This document shows, in pieces, positions 18,742-31,763 of a stretch of 64,000 nucleotides of DNA (positions are counted from its first letter, which is position 1; each line of letters opens with the position of its first letter). Location of the stretch: contig JAOZSR010000009.1 of assembly GCA_029939575.1 (NCBI GenBank), positions 1 through 64,000 of the forward strand. Direction: 5' to 3'. The translations under genes and the position numbers were made by a program. Under the pieces are notes generated by a model. It was not told where the DNA came from, made no database searches, and worked only from the letters and a program-made list of their open reading frames with translations. The DNA is from Fidelibacterota bacterium. Lineage in GTDB: Bacteria; Fidelibacterota; UBA2242; JAOZSR01.

Positions 18742-20565
18742 TTAATAAAGAATTGAACGATTATCCAGTATATCTGCGTTATCTTTGAGTGCTTCAATCC
18801 AATTTCTATAAATTCCATTTGTTTTTTGTGCAATTAAGGTGTTACGGATATTATCAGATTCCTTAGCTAATTCTTCCTCTTGAATCTCAGATTTGGAAAT
18901 TAATTTCACAATCACATATTTATTATTAATTTTTATAGGTTTAGTAATGTCGCCATCTTGCAAAGCTAATATTGAACCTTCAAGCAAAGGCGATTTGCCG
19001 GCGGATTTCAAGGATTTGTTCAGAGTTATATCATTATGTTTATCAAAGATATATTTCATTTTAGTATCAATCTGATTTTCCAAGGGCTCATCTTTTGAAA
19101 TTCCATTATAAAAATTATTGGCAATTTCTCCAAGTTTCTCAACCTTCTTTTCAGTTTCAAGTTTTTTATAAATAATATCATAAACATCTTCGATTGGTTT
19201 ATAATGTGCTTCATTAATTCCGGTTAATTTAAAGACAGCATAACCCTTTTCAGAACTCATTAATTCAGAAACAGATTCTACCGGTTTATCAGAGAAAGCA
19301 AATTTAATAGCCCTTGGCATACGTCCAAGTCCTGGCAGAAAAGATGCTGACTGTCTTACAGATGGAATATGCTCTACTTTATATCCCTGTGAATCAGCAG
19401 CTGCGTTGAAACCATAATCATTTGCGTCAAAGGCAAAAAAGTTTGCATCTGATCTAAGTTTATCAAGTGTTTCAGGTCCGGAATTGATATTCAGCAGAAT
19501 ATGTCTTGCCTTAACTTCATCTTTTCCATCTTTTATTCGCTTATCTTCAACTTTAATAATATGATAACCAAAACTTGTTAAAATCGGCCCAACAACTTCT
19601 CCCTTTTTAGCGTTGAAAGCGGCCTTTTCAAAAGGAGGAACCATATTACCTTTTCCAAACCAACCAAGGTCACCACCACTTGTTTTACCACTTGGATCAT
19701 CAGTATATTCTATTGCTACAGTTTCGAAAGATTCTCCACTTGTTACCCGAGTCTTCAAATCAGTAATAGTTTCTAAAACTGATTGCGAATCCTGTTTTGA
19801 TGGTTTAATTTCAAAGAATACATAATCTAAAGAACGGGTTTCGTCAACAAAATAATCTTTTTTATTATTTTCGTAATATTCAGAAATCTCAGATTCTGAA
19901 ACATCAAAGCTGTCATTAATCACAAATGAAAAAGGAAAAGTTATAGTTTCTAAATTATATTTAACTTTGGTTTTTTTATACTGTTCGAGTATTTCACTTT
20001 CACTGAGATATACTGTTTGTTCAACAAGATATTGAATTTTTTCAAAAGGTATTGATGATCTCATTTGTTGCTCAACCGGATACCACTCGTCACCCTGCGG
20101 ATTATGTAATACATTTAAATATTTCTGGTAATCAAATTCTCCTTCAGTTTGAAAAACTTCCTGGTTTTTTAAAAACTCGGGAGGATAATTTGTCAGATAA
20201 TCTACTATTTCAAAATTTGTTGCTTCAAAGCCTAATTTTTCAATCTCTTGCTGGATAAGTGTTTCATTTATAAATTGTGCCCAAACCTGTTCCTGAATTC
20301 TGTCTCTTGTACGGCCATCTATTTCCTGGCCGGCCTGACGATATTGTTCTAATTGATATTGAATAAATTTTTGATAATCTTCTATTTTTAATTCATTATC
20401 ATTAACAATCCCAACTACTCCTTTGAGTTTGGAATTTTTTGAAAACAAATCTAATACATTTGCTCCACCTACTAATCCCCCGACTGTCATACTTAAAATA
20501 AAAACACCTAAAAGTATCCATAAGAACCACTTGGAATTTTCTCGTAATGTCTGCATTGTTGCCAT
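18742..20565 (-). CDS. SurA/PpiD-like peptidylprolyl isomerase with N-terminal membrane anchor
   Basis: 607 aa. Parvulin signature [53 protein letters not shown]-terminal TM. Confidence 0.9.
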   Translation of the reverse strand: MATMQTLRENSKWFLWILLGVFILSMTVGGLVGGANVLDLFSKNSKLKGVVGIVNDNELKIEDYQKFIQYQLEQYRQAGQEIDGRTRDRIQEQVWAQFINETLIQQEIEKLGFEATNFEIVDYLTNYPPEFLKNQEVFQTEGEFDYQKYLNVLHNPQGDEWYPVEQQMRSSIPFEKIQYLVEQTVYLSESEILEQYKKTKVKYNLETITFPFSFVINDSFDVSESEISEYYENNKKDYFVDETRSLDYVFFEIKPSKQDSQSVLETITDLKTRVTSGESFETVAIEYTDDPSGKTSGGDLGWFGKGNMVPPFEKAAFNAKKGEVVGPILTSFGYHIIKVEDKRIKDGKDEVKARHILLNINSGPETLDKLRSDANFFAFDANDYGFNAAADSQGYKVEHIPSVRQSASFLPGLGRMPRAIKFAFSDKPVESVSELMSSEKGYAVFKLTGINEAHYKPIEDVYDIIYKKLETEKKVEKLGEIANNFYNGISKDEPLENQIDTKMKYIFDKHNDITLNKSLKSAGKSPLLEGSILALQDGDITKPIKINNKYVIVKLISKSEIQEEELAKESDNIRNTLIAQKTNGIYRNWIEALKDNADILDNRSILY

Positions 20566-20694
20566 AATACTTGTTGTCCTCCTAATATGCTAATTTAAAA
20601 AAAATAATTCAATATATAGACACTAAATATAAGCATAAATCTAAAGGGAGGCAAATCCAATTTTCTAACAAAAAAAATATTTCAGACTTTATTA

Positions 20695-22884
20695 TTATTC
20701 TATCTGAAAATTTGTATAATCCCCAGATATTTCAAAATCATATTCAGGATATTCAAAAACAGGAGATCTTGGCTCTGTTTCTCCTATAGAATAGCCATAT
20801 AAATCTTCATATTCTTCAATGTTTTCACCAACATCTTCTATTTGTTTTAAATATTCACTAATTGATTTAGATTCAATAATTACAACCTTTCCCATGTGTT
20901 CAATAATAGGGCTGTGAGTTCTTGTAGCATCGTGATTAAATTCCAAAATTCTCCGGCCATACCTGGTTATTCCTATAACCCTAAATGTCAGACTTTTACC
21001 TACACCTGGTAGATTTAAAACATTTCTGTCAGTTGCCAGGAAAGGTATTTTGCCTGTTTTTCTAATCGCTTCAATATTGTCTACCATTAATTCTGAATCT
21101 AATACACTCTGCTTAAGTTTTTGCTGCAAATTGGCAGATAAACGGCCAACTTTTTTTTCTTCAACCTGTTCCTGAACAGCTCTTGCATTAGGTGCAAAAT
21201 TATTGAAATTTTCCATATATCCTTTTACAGAAAATGTATAATATGGTAAAACTCCGATATCATTTAAAACCTTCCTAAGTTTGGCATTATGACCTCTTCT
21301 TGAGGAATATACGGTAAAAACATGTTGATTTGTAACAAGCCAACCGGCAGAAATAAGCCTGGTTACAGCCTCTTTGGCTTCGGGAGTTATTTCCATCACC
21401 GATTCAAAATGTGTCTGAATAACAAATTGCTTGATACCTACTTTTTGACCTCTCTTTTTAAAATCTGCCAGAATCTTACTTAATTCAATGGTAATTCTTT
21501 GCGGGAGATATACTGGTAAACGGGTTCCCAGACGAACGCGTAAAATTTCAGCATATTTTTTACCGTCTTCTCGTTTTTCATTTGCCTTTTGTTTTTTTTG
21601 AGCCATTTCCAAAATTGCATCAAAAATTTTGACCAGAGATTTATCAGAACTCATTAATGCATCACCACCAGTAATCAAAATATCTCTCAATTGGGAATCA
21701 TTTTCAAAATATTCCATAAGATGTGATAATTTTTCAGACCAGGTTTTTACCGGTTTTAATTTATCAAGATTGAAATTCAAATGCCCATTTTGAAAATCAA
21801 ACATTCTCTGACATGAATGGCAAAGCCCACCACAGGCACGTCCAATTGTATCAGGGATTAAAATAGCTACATCGGGATATCGTCTGTGAACATTGTGAAT
21901 TGATGGCAATATCCATCCTGCTGCATTTGGTTTACCTGCTACTATTTCATCTTCTTTTTCCCAAGCAACAATATTCCCAAATTCTTTGACCAGCTCCTGG
22001 CTATAAAGAACATAACAGCGAATTGCCAAATCAGCTCCGATTGCAAAATATGGTACACGAACATGTAATAGGGATAAATAATAGGGATTTATAAAAAAAG
22101 GTATTCCGGCTTTTTCCGCGTCATACAAAATTTTCATAGTATCCGGATCAAGCGAATATCCCAACAATTCATTCAAAAGGTCTGGCGAGCGGACTGCAAA
22201 TTTCAGGTGAAACCCTTTGTCATTCCACCAGTCCAGGGCTTTTAAAAATTTTTGTTCATCTGACATTTCCCGGGAAAATTGATAAGTTTTACTTTTAATT
22301 TCTCCATTATCAATTTTCCTGATCAGGATAGATAATATTCTTTGTCGATTTTCTTCCCTCAATCTAATAATACGTGGATCCAATCCGGAGGGATAACGCT
22401 TCATCCATTTCTCAATATCATTTGGTGAAGGTATTTTTCTAACACTTTTACCAGTTAATTGTCTAAAAAGATGGAGCATATCCTGAAAAAAATATGGTTT
22501 TGCACCTCCGGTTCCCCTGTTTACTCCTAACCAGATTAATTTTATCGGATTACTTATTGCAATTTCACCTCTGAGATTTAAGTCTTTAAATTCTCTACCT
22601 GCATTTTTCACATAATCAAGAATTCTAATAGCGGCATAATCACGCCATGTCAATTTCTTAAAAGATTTGTGGCCTGTAATTTTTTCATTATAATAATCAA
22701 TAGTGTCAGGGCTGGATTTCAAAATATCTAAAACCCAATTTTTAATTCCTACCAAAGCTTCGGTCTCATTTTTGGAATTCCTCATAACCTCCTGAAGAAT
22801 GGGATTTTCATCTAAAAGTTGTTTTAAAAGTTTATGAGATTTTACACTAATCGCAATTTTATCAAGATTTTCATATTTTGTCAT
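20695..22884 (-). CDS. KamA-family radical SAM protein (divergent lysine 2,3-aminomutase-like)
   Basis: CxxxCxxC in GRACGGLCHSCQRMF; ITGGDALM; RLGTRLPVYLPQRIT. Start reassigned to MTKYENLDK at 22884 (ORF track extends to 22947). Confidence 0.8.
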   Translation of the reverse strand: MTKYENLDKIAISVKSHKLLKQLLDENPILQEVMRNSKNETEALVGIKNWVLDILKSSPDTIDYYNEKITGHKSFKKLTWRDYAAIRILDYVKNAGREFKDLNLRGEIAISNPIKLIWLGVNRGTGGAKPYFFQDMLHLFRQLTGKSVRKIPSPNDIEKWMKRYPSGLDPRIIRLREENRQRILSILIRKIDNGEIKSKTYQFSREMSDEQKFLKALDWWNDKGFHLKFAVRSPDLLNELLGYSLDPDTMKILYDAEKAGIPFFINPYYLSLLHVRVPYFAIGADLAIRCYVLYSQELVKEFGNIVAWEKEDEIVAGKPNAAGWILPSIHNVHRRYPDVAILIPDTIGRACGGLCHSCQRMFDFQNGHLNFNLDKLKPVKTWSEKLSHLMEYFENDSQLRDILITGGDALMSSDKSLVKIFDAILEMAQKKQKANEKREDGKKYAEILRVRLGTRLPVYLPQRITIELSKILADFKKRGQKVGIKQFVIQTHFESVMEITPEAKEAVTRLISAGWLVTNQHVFTVYSSRRGHNAKLRKVLNDIGVLPYYTFSVKGYMENFNNFAPNARAVQEQVEEKKVGRLSANLQQKLKQSVLDSELMVDNIEAIRKTGKIPFLATDRNVLNLPGVGKSLTFRVIGITRYGRRILEFNHDATRTHSPIIEHMGKVVIIESKSISEYLKQIEDVGENIEEYEDLYGYSIGETEPRSPVFEYPEYDFEISGDYTNFQIE

Positions 22885-23039
22885 AGTCAGCCTCTTTTTT
22901 TTATTACCACATATTAACAATATAGAAATTATGACTAATTTTAGCAATAGTGAAATGCTGATTGAAGATGGATTGAAAAACAGATCAGTGATTATTTAGA
23001 AGAAATGTCGATTATGAAAAAGATTCCAGGGTAAAAAAA

Positions 23040-23717
23040 TTACTCCAAACCTGCTATTTGTAAAATTAAATTAGGATCAGGACAAATCTTCAAAAGAACT
23101 TCCCGTTCTCCAATATTAGCCACGCCGGGAAAATCACCTTTTTTCCCCTGCATATCTGTAATTATCTGAAAATGAAGATGAGCAGGCCAATTTCCATTAA
23201 TAGGATAATCACCAATTTTTGCAAATTTTTGACCTGCAAAAAATTGCATACCACTATTTAGATTTTGGATAGAATCCAAAGTAAGATGTCCATAAAGTGT
23301 ATAAAAAATATAGCCGCCAATATTATGTTCCAAAATGATAGTTGGACCATAATCTCCAAAATTATCATTTAATGCGAAACTATGAACTGTTGCAAATATT
23401 GGTGCAAAAACTTCTACACCAGGTTTTGTAAACAGGTCAATTCCAAGGTGAATACTCCTGCAATTTTCACCCTGGAATAAAGAACTTTTTCTATAGATCA
23501 AACGATCTTCGTCGTATTTGCCAATTCCTACTTTTGCCTGATTTATTTCCATTTGTTTAAAAATATATTCAGAAAAATTTACTGCATTGGATACATCGAT
23601 ATTTAGTAAATCCTTATTGTTGTTAGTAAAATCAAAAACAAATTGGTTTTCTGCTAACAATTTCTCGGAAAGTATACTTTTGATTTCTGTTTTCTCTAGA
23701 ATATTTTTTAAGTCCAT
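23040..23717 (-). CDS. M23-family (LytM) metallopeptidase
   Basis: IHLGIDLFTKPGVEVFAPIFATVHS, YGHLTL and HLHFQI motifs. Confidence 0.85.
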   Translation of the reverse strand: MDLKNILEKTEIKSILSEKLLAENQFVFDFTNNNKDLLNIDVSNAVNFSEYIFKQMEINQAKVGIGKYDEDRLIYRKSSLFQGENCRSIHLGIDLFTKPGVEVFAPIFATVHSFALNDNFGDYGPTIILEHNIGGYIFYTLYGHLTLDSIQNLNSGMQFFAGQKFAKIGDYPINGNWPAHLHFQIITDMQGKKGDFPGVANIGEREVLLKICPDPNLILQIAGLE

Positions 23718-23899
23718 AAAACTCCTATAATTTTAAAATCAATTTTAAATTAATAAATTTTGAATAAAACCTGAAATGGATTCTTTTTAAATAATAAAAT
23801 CATTTCTGACATTCCAGCTTTCCTTTAAAAAACATATTTTCTATATTGTTATGAGAAAATGTTAATAATATTTTTTAATAAATTAATAAGGTCATAATC

Positions 23900-25099
23900 A
23901 TGAATTACAAACACAAAAATCCAATTTCAATATTCCTAATTCCTGTTTTTATTCTCCTTTTCCCTATTTTTATTTTCGGTTTGGAATCTTTTTATACTGA
24001 TTCATTTTTAAATTTATCCTCTAAGAATTTTCAATATGCCTTACTTATTGATAAATCAGCAAATAAATTGTATATAATTGAAAGTAATCAGGCACAACAA
24101 ATGGAAATCCTTCGGGAATTCAAAATTTCCACCGGTCCTGAAAAGGGGAATAAAACTCAGATCGGTGACAAAAAGACACCAGAAGGTATTTATTATATAA
24201 CAACTACATTGCCTGAAAATTTAACTCCGGAAGAAAAACCAACTGCCTATTTACTGGACTATCCAAATTATATGGACAAAAGAAAAGGATATACAGGTTC
24301 GAATATCTGGATTCAAAATAACAATTTAAAACAGAATAATTTCCAGAATGCCGGTTGCATTTATTTATTAAATGAATCTATTTCAGTGCTTGAACCATTT
24401 ATTAAATCACCGAACACACCTGTAATAATTCTGAATAAATGTAATCATATTTCAAAAAATCAATATGATCAGGTATGGAAAAATTGGAAATCTAAAATGG
24501 ATAATATGCTAAAAACAGAATTACGAGAAGGAATTACAAACACCGGAGACATCTTATCAATAAACTATGAAAATATAATGGTTTATTTGTCAGAGTACGA
24601 ACAACATGTAAAATTTGCAAAAGTACATTCTAACAAGAAAAATGTTATTACAACTTTGACTACCTTAATTTATGAACAACAAGATAATGAATATAATCTA
24701 ATAAAAAAACTGACTAAAAATCTTTATACTCCCGATATTAATACCGCTTTATCAAATTTTGCAATTCAATGGAAATATGCATGGGAATCAAAAAACCTGG
24801 AAGCATATCGTAATTTTTATTCTTCTTCATACAGGGGAAAATATAATTCTAATACTAACTGGTTTGAACACGTAAAAACAATATTTTCTATTCTTCAAAA
24901 CATTCAGGTTTTTCTTTCAGAATTTGAAGTTAAACAAATTGAAAGTTCTAAGTGGGAATTATTATTCAAACAATATTATAGTGCTACACATTATGAAGAC
25001 GAAGGATATAAAATCCTGGTAATAGAGGGGTATCCGGATAACTTTAAAATTACAAAAGAAACCTGGTTTAAAGAAAAACCAAACTGGGAGGAAGAATAA
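23900..25099 (+). CDS. L,D-transpeptidase (YkuD)-like protein with C-terminal NTF2-like region; catalytic motif degenerate
   Basis: YALLIDKSANKLYIIE...FKISTGPEKGNKTQIGDKKTPEGIYYIT...NAGCIYLLNESI. C-terminal WKYAWESKNLEAYRNFYSSSYRGKYNS resembles NTF2-like domains appended to LDTs. Confidence 0.75.
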   Translation: MNYKHKNPISIFLIPVFILLFPIFIFGLESFYTDSFLNLSSKNFQYALLIDKSANKLYIIESNQAQQMEILREFKISTGPEKGNKTQIGDKKTPEGIYYITTTLPENLTPEEKPTAYLLDYPNYMDKRKGYTGSNIWIQNNNLKQNNFQNAGCIYLLNESISVLEPFIKSPNTPVIILNKCNHISKNQYDQVWKNWKSKMDNMLKTELREGITNTGDILSINYENIMVYLSEYEQHVKFAKVHSNKKNVITTLTTLIYEQQDNEYNLIKKLTKNLYTPDINTALSNFAIQWKYAWESKNLEAYRNFYSSSYRGKYNSNTNWFEHVKTIFSILQNIQVFLSEFEVKQIESSKWELLFKQYYSATHYEDEGYKILVIEGYPDNFKITKETWFKEKPNWEEE

Positions 25100-25103
25100 A
25101 AAA

Positions 25104-25131
25104 AAGGCGGAACTGGTATAGTATCCGCCTT
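25104..25131. terminator. Bidirectional Rho-independent terminator between converging genes
   Basis: AAGGCGGA...TCCGCCTT inverted repeat with A/T flanks between the + strand LDT-like gene and the - strand dnaK. Confidence 0.75.
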
Positions 25132-25154
25132 CATTATAAGCTCTTGTTTTTTTC

Positions 25155-27095
<1,941 letters not shown>

Positions 27096-27554
27096 TTAAT
27101 TATTTTATTATTTCGTTTAATTCAAATTTAAAAAACGGCAATGTATGAACAAATCTTATGCCATAATTATTTTAGGACATATAGTCAGATTTATTTTTTA
27201 CTATATCTATTTATGAAAATATGTCTGATATATTGGCTTGGATTTGATTATAATCATTCACCAAATTATTTTCATGAAACCTTGATTATAAATTATTTTT
27301 GTTTGGCACATTTTTCAAAGTTCTGGCTTAATCAAATTTGCCATTGAAAATTGAAGTTTTGTATTTGGCTGGATTAAAATACTGATCCATAACATATAAT
27401 TTTGGATTGAATGTTTTTAATAGTTTTTCTTGATTTTCATACTAAATTTATATAAACTAAAAATATAGACTTATCAAGTTATTGATAATATTAGATTGCA
27501 AAATACAAACAGGAAAGAATAATTATAAGAACGATACCAGGAAAGCCAACCAGA

Positions 27555-28205
27555 TTGGATAAAAAAAGTCGGTTGATTCAAAAACTCTATAGACGAATTA
27601 GCAAATTTTCATTGATACCGTCAATTTGTATTTACAATATAACTATATCTCATGAACACAAATTTCTATGGTATCGTGTAGCTAAAGTAGGTACTCGCAC
27701 TATTCTCAATCATTTAAAGGAAAGTAACGTTTATCTGGATGTGGAACACGCAAACTGGATTCACTACCCGGTGAATTCATTTGATGACTATTTCAAATTC
27801 GCCCTTGTTCGCAATCCCTGGGACAGACTTGTTTCATGCTGGAATGATAAGATTATTAAAAACAATTACTTTAAATTTGATGTTTCCGAACATAATAGAA
27901 TGAAAAAATTTGAGAACTTTGTTAGTTTTGTATCTGATCTCAATATTGATAAATGTGATCGTCATCTGCGTTCGCAGTCATCCCTGATCGATCTTAATAA
28001 TATAGATTACTTAGGGCGAATGGAAACCTTTGACGTTAATGCAAACTATATATTCCAAAGATTAGGGTTGCCTGACAAAAAAATACATCGCAAAAATGCA
28101 ACATCTACAAAAAAGCCATATCAGGAATACTATAGTGAAAGTCTGGCAGAGAAAGTTTCTCAGATCTATCAAAAAGATATTCAAATATTCGGATACCAAT
28201 TTTAA
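27555..28205 (+). CDS. Sulfotransferase family 2-like protein, TTG start
   Basis: YRVAKVGTRTILNHL (5'-PSB-like) and FALVRNPWDRLVSCWNDKI (3'-PB-like) motifs. Confidence 0.8.
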   Translation: MDKKSRLIQKLYRRISKFSLIPSICIYNITISHEHKFLWYRVAKVGTRTILNHLKESNVYLDVEHANWIHYPVNSFDDYFKFALVRNPWDRLVSCWNDKIIKNNYFKFDVSEHNRMKKFENFVSFVSDLNIDKCDRHLRSQSSLIDLNNIDYLGRMETFDVNANYIFQRLGLPDKKIHRKNATSTKKPYQEYYSESLAEKVSQIYQKDIQIFGYQF

Positions 28206-28275
28206 GAAATATAGACATCAATAACACCAATTTAATAGAATTAAACTCTAAAAAAATTTTGTTTGATGAGGAAGT

Positions 28276-28482
28276 ATGATGAAAAATATGACAGACAACA
28301 AGAATGCAGATTCCTTTAGTAAAAACCTGTTATGGATTGGGGTTGTAACCCTACTTGTTGGGATCAAATTGATTCTATCATACTTTATTTCTGGATTAAA
28401 AACTCCAGGTGAACTTATTCTTAGTGGAATTTTATTATTGATATGTACAGTTAATATTTTTAGCCTTCGTTCAAAACTGTAA
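28276..28482 (+). CDS. Small two-TM hypothetical protein
   Basis: 68-aa ORF with two hydrophobic helices and upstream gaggaag RBS. Confidence 0.5.
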   Translation: MMKNMTDNKNADSFSKNLLWIGVVTLLVGIKLILSYFISGLKTPGELILSGILLLICTVNIFSLRSKL

Positions 28483-28517
28483 ATCAGAATTTCCAAAAAA
28501 AGATTATTTTAAATCAA

Positions 28518-30962
28518 TTAATTATTCTGAATTTTGTCCAGTTTTTTTTCATTAATATTATGAAAAATCAAATCTTTATTTTTTTTGGAAATTTCTATAG
28601 TTTGCTCTCTGTTTAACTGTCCATTCAATATTTTTTCCGCAATTGGATCTTCAATAATTGCCTGCAATGTACGTCTTAAAGGCCTGGCACCAAATCCAAA
28701 TTTATAGCCCTGTGACAAAATCAGTTCACTTACATCCAGATTCCATTTCAATGAAGCGCCGGCACTTTCTAAATTCTTACTGATATCCTTGATTTGCATA
28801 TCAATAATAGTTAATAAATCCTTATGAGTCAGGTTATTAAATACAAGAGGATCATCAATTCTGTTTAAAAATTCAGGATTAAAAACATTATTTAAATTCT
28901 TAAGGATATTTTTTTTCATTTTATCATAACTTTTATCTTCATACTCTGAGGAAAATCCAAAAGAATTATTTTGCAATTTCTTAGTTCCTGTATTTGAAGT
29001 CATAATAATTATTGTGTTTTTAAAGTCAACTTTTCTGCCATAACTGTCAGTAAGAATACCTTCATCAAAAATCTGGAGTAAAATATTATAGATATCGTGA
29101 TGAGCTTTTTCAATTTCGTCAAACAATACAACAGAATAGGGTTTTCTTCTTACTCTTTCTGTCAATTCACCGCCTTCTTCATATCCCACATAACCGGGAG
29201 GCGCTCCAATAAGCCTGGATACTGAAAATTTTTCCATAAAATCAGACATATCAACTTTGATCAAAGCATCATTACTGTCAAACAGAACCCTGGAAATGAC
29301 TTTTGCCAATTCAGTTTTTCCGACTCCTGTTGGCCCGAGGAAGAGAAATGCTCCTATTGGTCGACCCGGATTTTTTAATCCTGCTCTTGCTCTTCTGATT
29401 GCCCGACATATGGTTGTAATTATTTCATCCTGACCGATAATATATTTCTTCAACTCATCTTCCAGGCGGAGCAGTTTTTTGTTTTCTGATTCTGCAACTT
29501 TGTTAACAGGTATTCCGGTCATCATAGCAACTACATCCGCAATATCATCTTCATTTACATGAATTTTATTATCTTTAGAGTTTTGCTCCCATTTCTTTTT
29601 TTCATCTTCAATATCGCTCAAAATTTTTCTTTCACGATCCCGCAGTTCGGCAGCTTTTTCAAAATTTTGTTCTTTCACAACCTGTTCTTTTTGGAGAGTA
29701 ATATTATCAAGTTCTGATTCCAAAGCGATAATATTTGCTGGTACAACAACTTCCCGTAAATGAACTTTAGCGCCTGCTTCGTCAAGTACATCTATTGCTT
29801 TATCAGGCAGAAACTTGTCACTGATATATCTATCACTAAATTCAACAGCAGTCCAAAGAGCCTTATCAGAATATTTCACATAATGATGCTCTTCATATTT
29901 AGAACGAAGTCCTAATAATATTTTATGCGTTTCATTTTTTTTAGGTGGATTAACAATTATTTTCTGAAATCGTCTTTCAAGTGCACCATCTTTTTCTATA
30001 AATTTTCTATATTCATCAAGTGTAGTTGCTCCGATACATTGGATACTACCTCTGGCTAAAGCAGGTTTAAACATATTGGAAGCATCTAATGAACCGCCAG
30101 CTCCACCAGCACCGATAATTGTATGTAATTCATCTATAAACAGGATAATATCATCAGCATTTTCCAATTCCATAGTAATTGTTTTCATTCGTTCTTCAAA
30201 CTGACCACGATATTTTGTACCTGCTACAATTCCTGCTAAATCAAGAGCAACAAGTCTCATATTATAAAGCAAGCGAGGCACTTGTCTATTAATTATTCTG
30301 ATTGCTAATCCTTCGACAATAGCTGTTTTCCCAACACCTGGTTCACCAATTAATACGGGATTATTTTTTTTCCTACGGGATAAAATTTGGGCAACCCGCT
30401 CAATCTCAATATCTCTTCCAATGACAGGATCTAATTCGTCATTTTTGGCTTTTGTGGTAATATCTCTTGAAAAATGATCCAGGGCTGGTGTTTTACTTAC
30501 TTTTTTTAATTTTCGGTCATTTTTTTTACCTTTAAAAATTGGATTAAGAACCTGCCTTTTTATTGCATGGTAATCAATACCATAACTAATTAAGATCTCA
30601 GATCCAAGACAGTCAGAATCTTTTAGAATCGCTAGTAAAAGATGCTCATCATTAATGACCTTACTATTGGTTTCTTTGGCTTCTGTAAAAGAATTCCGCA
30701 AGATTCTTTCACTCTGACTTGTAAGAGGTATATTACCTTTCATTGCGGTTTCACTGGAACCCCTGGATGTATCTTCAATAGAATTTATCAACTCGTCGAT
30801 ATTTATTCCAATATTATCCAAAATCTCGACTGCATTACTTTTTTCCAGAGATAATATTGCAAGTAATAAATGCTCTGACCCGACATAATTATTGTCTAAA
30901 CGTATGGCTTCTTTTTTTGCTTTCTCTATAATTCCTAATATTTTTTTTGAAAATTCACTCAT
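28518..30962 (-). CDS. clpC: ATP-dependent Clp protease ATP-binding subunit ClpC
   Basis: Clp_N repeats, two AAA+ modules ([27 protein letters not shown]), UVR-like [15 protein letters not shown]. Confidence 0.95.
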   Translation of the reverse strand: MSEFSKKILGIIEKAKKEAIRLDNNYVGSEHLLLAILSLEKSNAVEILDNIGINIDELINSIEDTSRGSSETAMKGNIPLTSQSERILRNSFTEAKETNSKVINDEHLLLAILKDSDCLGSEILISYGIDYHAIKRQVLNPIFKGKKNDRKLKKVSKTPALDHFSRDITTKAKNDELDPVIGRDIEIERVAQILSRRKKNNPVLIGEPGVGKTAIVEGLAIRIINRQVPRLLYNMRLVALDLAGIVAGTKYRGQFEERMKTITMELENADDIILFIDELHTIIGAGGAGGSLDASNMFKPALARGSIQCIGATTLDEYRKFIEKDGALERRFQKIIVNPPKKNETHKILLGLRSKYEEHHYVKYSDKALWTAVEFSDRYISDKFLPDKAIDVLDEAGAKVHLREVVVPANIIALESELDNITLQKEQVVKEQNFEKAAELRDRERKILSDIEDEKKKWEQNSKDNKIHVNEDDIADVVAMMTGIPVNKVAESENKKLLRLEDELKKYIIGQDEIITTICRAIRRARAGLKNPGRPIGAFLFLGPTGVGKTELAKVISRVLFDSNDALIKVDMSDFMEKFSVSRLIGAPPGYVGYEEGGELTERVRRKPYSVVLFDEIEKAHHDIYNILLQIFDEGILTDSYGRKVDFKNTIIIMTSNTGTKKLQNNSFGFSSEYEDKSYDKMKKNILKNLNNVFNPEFLNRIDDPLVFNNLTHKDLLTIIDMQIKDISKNLESAGASLKWNLDVSELILSQGYKFGFGARPLRRTLQAIIEDPIAEKILNGQLNREQTIEISKKNKDLIFHNINEKKLDKIQNN

Positions 30963-31061
30963 TTTTTCTCTTTCATCAAATACTTCTTATTTAAATATAA
31001 AATAGAAGAATTCAGATGTCAAACTCCATTTTACTTTTTATTCATTTTACCTGATAATATT

Positions 31062-31763
31062 CTATACAAACTTTGCACCACTACCATCAAGATACAATAC
31101 TTTATCCATTTTTTTTGCGATGGAATGATTATGTGTAGCTATGATAAATGTTCTATTAAATTCTTTATTAATATCTATTATTAATTCAATAAGCTTATTA
31201 CTGTTTTCCAAATCAAGATTTCCGGATGGTTCATCGGCAAGGACAACTAAAGGATTGTTAATCAATGACCTGGCAACAGCAACTCGCTGGCGTTCTCCTC
31301 CGGACAAGGCTGATGGACGATGAGAGATTCTCTCAAGTAAACCAACTTTCTCCAGTATTGAACGGCCTTTGTCAAATGCTTCCTTTGTCCTTTTTTGATA
31401 AATAACCGATGGAATAATTACATTTTCCAAAGCTGTAAATTCCGGCAGTAAATGATGAAATTGAAAAACAAATCCTATACTCGTATTTCTAAATTTTGCA
31501 ATTTCCTTTTCTTTCATTTCAAAAGGATTTTTTTCATTATAATAAATATTCCCTGAATCAGGAATATCAAGTGTTCCCAGCAGGTTCAACAAGGTAGATT
31601 TCCCAATCCCGGAAGGTCCCATAATCGCAATTATTTCACCCTTGTTAACTGAAAAACTTACATTTTGTAATACTTTAATCTCATTGCCTTCATTCCAATA
31701 AGATTTACTTACATTATCTACTTTTAATATTTTTTCCATATCATTTCTCATATTGAATTGCAT
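31062..31763 (-). CDS. lolD: Lipoprotein-releasing ABC transporter ATP-binding protein (LolD-like)
   Basis: GPSGIGKSTLLN, LSGGERQRVAVARSL, VVLADEPSGNLD; directly downstream of two LolC/E permeases. Confidence 0.9.
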   Translation of the reverse strand: MQFNMRNDMEKILKVDNVSKSYWNEGNEIKVLQNVSFSVNKGEIIAIMGPSGIGKSTLLNLLGTLDIPDSGNIYYNEKNPFEMKEKEIAKFRNTSIGFVFQFHHLLPEFTALENVIIPSVIYQKRTKEAFDKGRSILEKVGLLERISHRPSALSGGERQRVAVARSLINNPLVVLADEPSGNLDLENSNKLIELIIDINKEFNRTFIIATHNHSIAKKMDKVLYLDGSGAKFV

